Source of the DNA: Runella aurantiaca
GTDB taxonomy: Bacteria; Bacteroidota; Bacteroidia; Cytophagales; Spirosomataceae
Length of the DNA stretch: 34,259 nt
Direction of reading: 5' to 3'
Assembly: GCF_003339505.1 (NCBI RefSeq)
Contig: NZ_QPIW01000046.1
Coordinates: forward strand, 1 to 34,259
Part shown: positions 17,848 to 23,880 of the stretch, in pieces
Position numbering within the stretch: the stretch's first letter is position 1
Layout: every line of letters begins with the position of its first letter
The notes under the pieces: generated by a model
What the model saw: only the letters and a program-made list of their open reading frames with translations
The model's database searches: none
What the model was told of the DNA's origin: nothing
Translations under genes and position numbers: made by a program

Positions 17848-18008
17848 TGTAGGATGATGAAACTTGGCAGCCATGCCCTCCTGTCTCGGGGGTGGTGACA
17901 ACAGGACAAACACGATATAATGCCGGCACTCTAGTCGACTGGGGTAGACCACCAAACTTTGTATCGCGGCTAACTGCACCGTGGGCGGTTCGAATCCCCC
18001 TCCTACAG
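17848..18008 (+). ncRNA. tRNA-like RNA with a 91-nt variable region
   Basis: The ends 17848-17854 (TGTAGGA) and 18001-18007 (TCCTACA) form a perfect 7-bp acceptor stem. In order follow two linker bases, a 3-bp D stem (ATG/CAT) around a class-II-type loop with GG, one base, a 5-bp arm (CCCTC/GGGGG) with a 7-base loop CTGTCTC (GTC at the anticodon position), and a T arm 17984-18000 with loop TTCGAAT and one C-C mismatch, directly abutting the acceptor. Between anticodon and T arms lie 91 bases (17893-17983) where tRNAs have at most about 25. These can form an 8-bp helix (17913-17920 / 17959-17966). No CCA is encoded, as in the local tRNA-Arg. It could be a regulatory tRNA mimic, a tRNA with an intervening sequence, or a tRNA pseudogene. 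Confidence 0.6.
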
Positions 18009-18179
18009 CAAGCAAACTCAGGCAGTGCCAACTGACTGAATCGTATTGAAGGATAGCTTGTTGGATTGTATCTATTTCCACTTGTTATCCTTTTAAAATA
18101 TAAAGTGACGTGTCGTATTGACACAATCTCTAAAAATAAAACTATTTGGTTTTTAGTTTGTTGATGAAGTGTAATTGCG

Positions 18180-18217
18180 ACACGCAGGCTCAACTTTGAG
18201 GCCTGTGTGTTTTTTTT
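18180..18217 (+). terminator. Rho-independent terminator between the tRNA-like RNA and DUF819
   Basis: Stem ACACGCAGGC / GCCTGTGTGT (one G-U) extended by CTCA/TGAG after a bulge, with loop ACTT, followed by eight T. It lies 172 bases after the tRNA-like RNA and 86 before the DUF819 start, so it may end the RNA transcript or act as an attenuator. Confidence 0.75.
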
Positions 18218-18302
18218 GTGCCCAACAAAGACCGCAGAGATTGGGACGAGTGCAAAAGTTTCCTTTGATTTGCATTTCATTCTATCCTAACCTTCTATAC
18301 AC

Positions 18303-19535
18303 ATGATTCATTCCGACGCGGCAGTGCTTGGTCTTCTTTTTGTAGTTTTGGCACTTATTTTTCACACCGCTTCGCTCAAAAATCCCTTCTGGCAAAAATT
18401 TTACGGAATTGTGCCGCCCTTGTTGCTCTGTTATTTTGTGCCAGGGCTTTTAAATACGTTTGGTGTAATATCGGGTGAAGAATCAAAACTTTATCCCGTG
18501 GTTTCACAGTACTTGTTACCCGCTTGTTTGGTCTATTTTACCCTCGGTATGGACTTTAAGGCCGTTGTGAAACTTGGCCCGAAGGCATTGATGGTGTTTC
18601 TGGCCGGAACTTTAGGAGTTATGGTGGGTGGCCCCTTGGCGGTTGGGCTGGTGAAAATCATAAACCCAGAGATAGTGGGAGGTGAGGGCGCCAATGCGGT
18701 TTGGCGGGGATTGGCCACCATTGCTGGAAGTTGGATTGGGGGTGGAGCAAATCAAACGGCCTTGAAAGAAGTGTTTCAGCCCAGCGACCGTTTGTTCTCG
18801 CAGGTAATTGCGGTAGATGTCATTACGGCTGAAATCTGGATGGCGGTATTGATTTACGGAGTTGGGTTTTCGGCACGCATCGACCGGGCCTTTAAGGCGG
18901 ATGTATCGGCCATTGATGAATTGAGAAACCGACTCGATAGCGAACAGAAAGCCTCGCAGCGGATTTTTAGCCTGCGCGATATCGTCTTGATTGCGGCGGT
19001 CGGATTCGGTGCCACGGGTTTGTCGCATCTTTTGGCCGATTTTATTGCTCCTTTAATCAAAACAAACTATCCTTCGCTTGAAAAATTGAGCCTTACTTCT
19101 ACTTTCTTTTGGATAGTCTCAATTGTTACGTTAATCGGTATTCTTTTGTCATTGACGCCGCTTCGCAAACTTGAATTTGCGGGGGCATCCAAAATAGGCT
19201 CACTGTTTCTGTATCTTTTGGTCGCAACGATCGGAATGAAAATGGATTTATTTGCGGTAGCCGAAAATCCCGGACTATTTTTGGTGGGCATTATTTGGAT
19301 GTTGGTCCACGTCATCATCACGCTTAGCGTGGCAAAACTGGTGAAAGCGCCTTTTTTCTTTACGGCGGTGGGCTCACAGGCCAATATTGGTGGTGCGGCT
19401 TCGGCGCCTGTCGTTGCGGCGGCTTTTCATGCTTCATTGGCTCCCGTTGGGGTTTTGCTCTCAATTTTGGGCTATGCCTTAGGGACTTATTGCGGATATT
19501 TAACGGGTCTTATGATGCAATGGGTTGCGTCATAA
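18303..19535 (+). CDS. DUF819 family membrane protein (YjcL-like)
   Basis: A 410-aa integral membrane protein with about ten hydrophobic helices, glycine- and alanine-rich. Characteristic stretches are VVSQYLLPACLVYFTLGMDFKAV near residue 70, ATIAGSWIGGGANQTALKEVF near 140, and GSQANIGGAASAPVVAAAFH near 360. The two-fold similarity of the latter two suggests a transporter-like inverted repeat, but the substrate and function of DUF819 are not established to my knowledge. ATG at 18303 is the first Met of the membrane domain. The gene lies behind the tRNA-like RNA and a terminator, and its stop codon lies inside an 18-bp hairpin. Confidence 0.9.
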   Translation: MIHSDAAVLGLLFVVLALIFHTASLKNPFWQKFYGIVPPLLLCYFVPGLLNTFGVISGEESKLYPVVSQYLLPACLVYFTLGMDFKAVVKLGPKALMVFLAGTLGVMVGGPLAVGLVKIINPEIVGGEGANAVWRGLATIAGSWIGGGANQTALKEVFQPSDRLFSQVIAVDVITAEIWMAVLIYGVGFSARIDRAFKADVSAIDELRNRLDSEQKASQRIFSLRDIVLIAAVGFGATGLSHLLADFIAPLIKTNYPSLEKLSLTSTFFWIVSIVTLIGILLSLTPLRKLEFAGASKIGSLFLYLLVATIGMKMDLFAVAENPGLFLVGIIWMLVHVIITLSVAKLVKAPFFFTAVGSQANIGGAASAPVVAAAFHASLAPVGVLLSILGYALGTYCGYLTGLMMQWVAS

Positions 19536-19542
19536 GACCCGT
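19503..19542. terminator. 18-bp hairpin spanning the DUF819 stop codon
   Basis: Arms 19503-19520 and 19525-19542 pair over 18 positions (one G-U) around loop TGGG. The TAA at 19533-19535 lies within the right arm. No T run follows. It may be a bidirectional terminator with the convergent zinc-ribbon gene or a 3'-end stabiliser. Confidence 0.6.
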
Positions 19543-19584
19543 GAGGGAATTACTTATGGGCTAGGGAGTACCGTGTGCTGTACA

Positions 19585-19755
19585 TCAATTAAATAGATAA
19601 AAACGCCGCTGGCAACTATCGCATCGGTAGTATTTTAGGGGTAAAAAGAATAAAACACTTCGTACAAAAAGAGGGCGCCTTCGTCGGTCAATGGCAATAG
19701 ATTTACAATAAGGGCATTTCTGCTCTTTAGTAGGGGTTAAAATGGGCGATTCCAT
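19585..19755 (-). CDS. Zinc-ribbon microprotein
   Basis: A 56-aa open frame from ATG at 19755 to TGA at 19585. It has two CxxC knuckles, CPYC at residues 14-17 and CDSC at 45-48, separated by a basic and hydrophobic stretch (DRRRRPLFVRSVLFFLPL), and ends QRRFYLFN. The arrangement C-x2-C-x27-C-x2-C with an aromatic after the second knuckle is that of a small zinc ribbon. The pattern is unlikely by chance and the codons use the same style as neighbours. Function is unknown; nucleic-acid binding is a possibility from the charge. Confidence 0.65.
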   Translation of the reverse strand: MESPILTPTKEQKCPYCKSIAIDRRRRPLFVRSVLFFLPLKYYRCDSCQRRFYLFN

Positions 19756-20316
19756 AATGTTGAGTTAGGTTATTGGTACTTTTATTTAAGGAACGTATAT
19801 AGCTATAACGATTCTTTCAATTCATCGTACTACCCAAGGCTATACTTTTAATTAGAAGATGCTTTGTGGTAGTAATAAAGTACAATATTTTTTAATCTGG
19901 GAATTGGGTGAAATGGCTATATCTAAAATACTTTCATGGATATTTTGTTGGCACTATAAAAAGTTTCAGGGATATATATTACAAACTTACAGTTTAATAT
20001 GACATTTTGCAAGCGTATACTTTTTTTTTAATATCCTTTTCGGTAAGATATTGTTAGGGTTAAGTTTTGATGGGAAGACCTCTTATTTTTATTGTTTTAA
20101 GGTTTTTAGGCCAAGTTAATGCCAAATAAATGTACCTATTTACTTTAATGTTATTATTTCTATATTTTATTGACTCTATTTAAGTGTGTGTTTAAAGTAT
20201 GCTTTTTAGTGTACTGTTTTTAATATCTTTTGATGAAAATAGGCGGTTAAAAGTTGGTTGCTGTTGATGTTGTTGGGTTTAAAAAAAATGAAGGACAACA
20301 TCTAAAATTTGAAATG
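19756..20316. other. Gene desert, AT-rich
   Basis: No coding frame with protein-like character on either strand. Very AT-rich with several short T runs (for example around 20030). It ends at the predicted start of the first small RNA element. Confidence 0.5.
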
Positions 20317-20391
20317 CTTCGTATATATGTTATATTTCATAACGTTGAGTAATACTTCCAAACCTGCATGACCATGTCGTGCAGGTTTTTT
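20317..20391 (+). ncRNA. Probable small RNA, copy 1 (17-nt box plus terminator hairpin)
   Basis: The box TTTCATAACGTTGAGTA (20335-20351), an 8-base spacer, and a 13-bp hairpin (20360-20372 / 20376-20388) with loop CAT followed by T6. An identical box with the same spacer and a different but equally stable hairpin recurs at 27174-27226, so the stem changes are compensatory. A TAAAATTTG sequence (20303-20311, one base longer than TAnnTTTG) suggests initiation near 20317. The 5' end is inferred. Confidence 0.55.
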
Positions 20392-20761
20392 ATTGAGATG
20401 AAATCGCCTGTACGCTGGAGTTTTACTTCCTGACAATCTCATCAAAATGCATATCTTCTAAAAATGAATGTATACCAATAGGTCTATTTGTGAATACTTG
20501 AAGGATGGGAAATTAATAAGGGTGATTAATTCGGGTGGTGTATTGTAAGATGTTGATTATTAAAGGTAAGAGGCACTGTTTTATTTCTTTTTTTGGGTGT
20601 TTGTGTCACATTATTTTTAAAACACTGACTTTTGTCAGTAATGTTAGCATGTCTGTTTTGGATATTTATTGTGATTCTAATTCGGTATATAAATTAGAGT
20701 TTCCGCAGGTGCTTTATTTCAAGTACTGAATTGTGACACGATGCATGATTAACTTAACTTT
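20392..20761. other. Leader/intergenic region before the receiver-CRP gene
   Basis: No convincing gene; a 64-codon frame starting at a GTG (20535) is rich in Phe, Cys and Ile and looks like chance in AT-rich DNA. The promoter of the regulator should be here but no full TTG/TAnnTTTG pair was found. Confidence 0.45.
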
Positions 20762-21811
20762 ATGAAAACTATTCTCTTAATAGAAGATAACAGAGGGATT
20801 CGTGAAAATACAGCTGAGATTTTGGAAATGGTTGGATATAACGTTCAAACTGCCGAAAATGGGAAAATTGGGGTAGAAAAGTCGCTGATAAATAAACCTG
20901 ATTTGGTCATTTGCGATGTTATGATGCCCATATTGGACGGTTATGGAGTGCTCCAAATTTTTAATACCAATCCTAAACTTTGTTGTGTACCTTTTATATT
21001 TCTTACCGCCAAAACCGACCGTAATGATTTTCGAAAAGGAATGGATTTGGGGGCAGATGATTACATTACGAAGCCTTTTGAAGAAAGTGAGTTGCTAAGT
21101 GCCATCGACAGCCGGCTAAAACGAGTAGCTCATCTTAAGGCCAATAATGGGGCCTCTGGGCTGACAAATTTAAATCATGTCACAGAAGAGTCTTCCAAAA
21201 AGGGGAATCTACAACGTATTTTATCTGAGCGAAAAATTCATGCCGTTCAAAAAAGACAATACATATATTTGGAAGGCGATGACCCAACACGGTTGTTTTA
21301 TGTCAAGTCGGGCCAAATTAAAACGGTACGGGCCAATGCCGATGGCAAAGAGTTGATTACAGGCATATACAATACGGGTGACTTTTTGGGATATACAGCC
21401 TTTTTTGAAAGTGCCGACTACATGGACTCGGCCGTAGCCTTGGTCAATTCCGAATTAATTTATATCCCTAAACCCGAATTTCAACAATTGCTTCTGACCG
21501 ACCAAGAGGTGAGTGAAATATTTGTCAAACTATTGGCCACTCAGATAGAGGTGCGAGAACAACAGCTGTTGGTCATGGCGTATAACTCCCTGCGGCGGCG
21601 GGTAGCCGATACGCTATTGCGTCTTCAAAACCATGATTCTACCAAAGCAATTCAGTTCTCGCGTGATGACTTGGCGGCTATGGTGGGTACGGCAACGGAG
21701 TCGCTGATTCGGACTTTGAGTGAGTTTAAGTTGGATGGGCTTATTGAGATGTCAACCTCTGGTGGTATCCAAATTTTACATCCAGACAAACTACGTCGTG
21801 CCCATTGGTAG
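20762..21811 (+). CDS. Response regulator with receiver and CRP/FNR-type output
   Basis: A 349-aa two-domain regulator. Residues 1-120 are a CheY-like receiver with acidic pocket (Glu8, Asp9), phosphoacceptor Asp52 in DLVICDVMMPILDG, Thr82 and Lys104. Residues about 145-260 are a cyclic-nucleotide-binding-type beta barrel (LEGDDPTRLFYVKSGQIKTV, with GDFLGYTAFF). Residues about 270-349 form a CRP-type winged helix with recognition segment MVGTATESLIRTLSEFK. It should couple phosphorylation to DNA binding. No histidine kinase is adjacent, so it is an orphan here. The next gene begins 62 bp downstream on the same strand, probably one operon. Confidence 0.92.
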   Translation: MKTILLIEDNRGIRENTAEILEMVGYNVQTAENGKIGVEKSLINKPDLVICDVMMPILDGYGVLQIFNTNPKLCCVPFIFLTAKTDRNDFRKGMDLGADDYITKPFEESELLSAIDSRLKRVAHLKANNGASGLTNLNHVTEESSKKGNLQRILSERKIHAVQKRQYIYLEGDDPTRLFYVKSGQIKTVRANADGKELITGIYNTGDFLGYTAFFESADYMDSAVALVNSELIYIPKPEFQQLLLTDQEVSEIFVKLLATQIEVREQQLLVMAYNSLRRRVADTLLRLQNHDSTKAIQFSRDDLAAMVGTATESLIRTLSEFKLDGLIEMSTSGGIQILHPDKLRRAHW

Positions 21812-21873
21812 GTTTTGTTTATTTTTACGAAATAGGCTGTTTATGCCTTAATCATAACCAACCTTGATGTGTC

Positions 21874-22977
21874 ATGGTTTCTGTTCCTCCTCTTGTTGAT
21901 TTTATCAAGTTTTTGTCAGACAAAACTTCTTACGACACTCCTACAGATGAGGTCTCAATCCTTCAAACCCACATTTCGGTAGTATCCCTGACGAGTCAGT
22001 TTGTGTATAAGCTAAAAAAAAGTGTTCTGTTCGACTTTCTGGATTTTTCCACCCTCAAAAAACGCTTATTTTATTGTCAAGAAGAAGTTCGACTGAATCA
22101 GCGGCTCAGTACTGATTTGTATTTAGGAATTTTACCCATTTATTGGGACGGGAACAAACTGAGTTTTCAAGCGGAGGGCGAAGTGGTTGACTATGTGATA
22201 AAAATGCGACGGCTTTCCGACGAAAATTTATTGATAAATCGTCTGAAATTGCCTGATTTCCCTATTTCCCAACTGGATTTATTGGCCAATCGCCTGCTAA
22301 CGTTTTATCAAAATACACCTACTTCACCCGAAATTTCGGCATTCGCAAGCATTGAATCGATTAAAAGTACATTGCTTGAAATTACCTCAGATTTTAGCGA
22401 TGCCACCAGTCAAACACTGAGCCCCTTGGCGGCCCTATGGATTAAAACGGCTTTATTTCAATTCATTGAAAGCAGTAAAGGCCTTCTGGAAGCGCGTATA
22501 CAGCTGGGTAAAATCATTGAAGGGCACGGAGACTTACGCTCAGAACATGTTCATATTGAGCACAATACCGTGACCATTTATGATTGTATTGAATTTAGTC
22601 AGCGGTTGAGGTGCTTAGACTGGCTCAATGATTTGGCCTTTCTTTTGATGGATTTGGAATATCGTCATTGCTATCCGCAGGTGGTTTATCTTCAACACAA
22701 ACTGCTGGCGGTGTTGGAAAAAGACGATGTGAGTTTGCTGTTGAATTTTTATAAAATTTATCGAGCCTGTGTTCGGGGCAAGGTCGATACCATCAAATTC
22801 AGAGAGCCAGAAGTATCGCCAGAGGTACGGCTGGAAAGCCAACAAAAAGCGGTTCGTTATTTCCAATTGGCCTTTCGGTACGCTGTTTTGGGTTCGATGC
22901 CGACGGCGGACGGCGATTGTGTGCATGGGGGGCGGCGCTACGGGAAAATCAACGTTGGCCACTGCGCTCGCCAATGA
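21874..22977 (+). CDS. Phosphotransferase (APH-like) half of a split bifunctional gene
   Basis: A 367-aa frame containing the N-terminal domain of the aminoglycoside-phosphotransferase/ATP-binding fusion family (COG2187 with COG0645). FVYKLKKSVLFDFLDFSTL (residues 43-61) is the family start, HGDLRSEH at 218-225 holds the Brenner-type catalytic segment, and YDCIEFSQRLRCLDWLNDLAFLLMDLE, spaced normally, follows. The natural substrate is unknown; real aminoglycoside resistance is not implied. The frame is shifted at residue 345 by a 7-bp duplication, and the last 22 residues (DGDCVHGG to CARQ) are out of the ancestral frame. Removing one repeat gives a 525-aa fusion of normal length. Confidence 0.85.
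   Translation: MVSVPPLVDFIKFLSDKTSYDTPTDEVSILQTHISVVSLTSQFVYKLKKSVLFDFLDFSTLKKRLFYCQEEVRLNQRLSTDLYLGILPIYWDGNKLSFQAEGEVVDYVIKMRRLSDENLLINRLKLPDFPISQLDLLANRLLTFYQNTPTSPEISAFASIESIKSTLLEITSDFSDATSQTLSPLAALWIKTALFQFIESSKGLLEARIQLGKIIEGHGDLRSEHVHIEHNTVTIYDCIEFSQRLRCLDWLNDLAFLLMDLEYRHCYPQVVYLQHKLLAVLEKDDVSLLLNFYKIYRACVRGKVDTIKFREPEVSPEVRLESQQKAVRYFQLAFRYAVLGSMPTADGDCVHGGRRYGKINVGHCARQ
22902..22915. repeat. 7-bp tandem duplication causing a frameshift
   Basis: GACGGCG occurs twice without a gap (22902-22908, 22909-22915). With a single copy the frame reads SMPTAIVCMGGGATGKS, joining the two halves of the fusion protein exactly. Confidence 0.85.
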
Positions 22978-23458
22978 GTTTGGTCTTTCAGTCTTGAGTT
23001 CGGATGCGATACGAAAACAACGGGCAGGCATCGACCTTTACAAACGTTTGCCCGATGCTGAACGTGCACACTTATACGAAGCACAAGTGACCGAGGGCGT
23101 TTATCAAACATTGGCAAATAAAGGTTTAGCTGAAATCGACAAATTTGGGGCGGTGATTTTGGATGCAACCTACCGCAACAAAGAATATTTGAAGCAGCTA
23201 CGAGTGATTTGTGAGCAAAGAGGGGTTCGTTTGGTGGTGATTCAAACCATGGCTACGGAGAAAACAATCCGGGAACGGCTGAAAAAACGGGAGGCCGAAC
23301 CCACCATTTCAGATTTAAGAAACAGTGATTATGTCTCCACTCGTTTTGAAATAGAGTATCCCATAGAAGACTACGTTGACTTTTTTATCAAAGTTGATAC
23401 TCAACGCACCATCGAAACATTAATCAATGACGATATTATTCCTTATTTTATGGGCTGA
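22919..23458 (+). CDS. ATP-binding (AAA_33 / zeta-like kinase) half of the split gene
   Basis: The C-terminal domain of the same fusion, in another frame. Walker A is GGGATGKST, followed by LSSDAIRKQRAGID, a central GAVILDATYRNKEY and the lid region TEKTIRERLKKREAEP. It resembles small-molecule P-loop kinases (zeta toxin/gluconate kinase-like). If expressed alone it could begin at GTG 22919 or ATG 22925, overlapping the end of the first half by about 55 bp, so translational coupling is possible. Otherwise it is the dead 3' part of a pseudogene. It ends 31 bp from a convergent gene. Confidence 0.8.
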   Translation: MCMGGGATGKSTLATALANEFGLSVLSSDAIRKQRAGIDLYKRLPDAERAHLYEAQVTEGVYQTLANKGLAEIDKFGAVILDATYRNKEYLKQLRVICEQRGVRLVVIQTMATEKTIRERLKKREAEPTISDLRNSDYVSTRFEIEYPIEDYVDFFIKVDTQRTIETLINDDIIPYFMG

Positions 23459-23489
23459 TTTTTAGGTATTTAGCGCAGTTTTACTTCCG

Positions 23490-23861
23490 TTAGGATTCTT
23501 TTGTACGGTAAATCTGAGATTGTGCTTTGCCCTTTTGGTTTTGTTCCGTTAATGTCCAAAGGTCGGTGTTCTCGGTTTCATCCCACGAATAACCCGAATG
23601 ACGAAGCACTTCCGCCCGTAATCCAAAAGTATTTTGAAAGGCTTCCACAAACAAACGAACGCTCATGTTGGGGTCAACTTTGAGTTCTGTTTGATGCTCA
23701 GCAGTTAATGAAAGCGCTTGTAAAGAAACTTGGGTGGCATTGTCGTCAATCAGTTGATGGGAGGGGGAGTAAATCCGTAATTTTAGAAATGGAAAATGCC
23801 GTTCCCACTGTTGATAAATCTGATGAACGGTAGCAAGGGAATTGAGGAAGAACGGTTTCAT
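23490..23861 (-). CDS. Small conserved-looking protein, unknown function
   Basis: A 123-aa soluble protein without signal peptide. The C-terminal half (SVRLFVEAFQNTFGL, then AEVLRHSGYSWDETENTDLWTL, QNQKG) looks like a compact alpha/beta unit that I believe recurs in Bacteroidota hypothetical proteins, but I cannot name the family. ATG at 23861 lies 19 bp after the porin stop on the same strand, so the two are probably co-transcribed. Confidence 0.65.
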   Translation of the reverse strand: MKPFFLNSLATVHQIYQQWERHFPFLKLRIYSPSHQLIDDNATQVSLQALSLTAEHQTELKVDPNMSVRLFVEAFQNTFGLRAEVLRHSGYSWDETENTDLWTLTEQNQKGKAQSQIYRTKES

Positions 23862-23880
23862 CGAAGTTTTTCCAGAGAGT

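Noticed and set aside
17893-17983. Group I intron within the tRNA-like gene
   Set aside because: At 91 bases it is far too short for the catalytic core, and the position is outside the anticodon loop where such introns normally lie.
17848-18217. tmRNA
   Set aside because: The acceptor-to-acceptor span is 160 nt, far shorter than tmRNA, the usual tmRNA end sequences are absent and no tag reading frame is evident.
17789-18280. Minus-strand frames of 163 and 79 codons covering the tRNA-like RNA
   Set aside because: They read antisense through the T arm (giving a GGFEPPT-type peptide, a usual artefact over tRNA genes) and have no protein-like features.
19752-19766. Third copy of the 17-nt small RNA box (CATAATGTTGAGTTA)
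   Set aside because: Two mismatches, no hairpin follows, and it overlaps the start codon of the zinc-ribbon gene; probably coincidence.
20535-20729. 64-codon frame before the receiver-CRP gene
   Set aside because: Starts with GTG in a T-rich stretch and encodes a Phe/Ile/Cys-rich peptide with no recognisable pattern.
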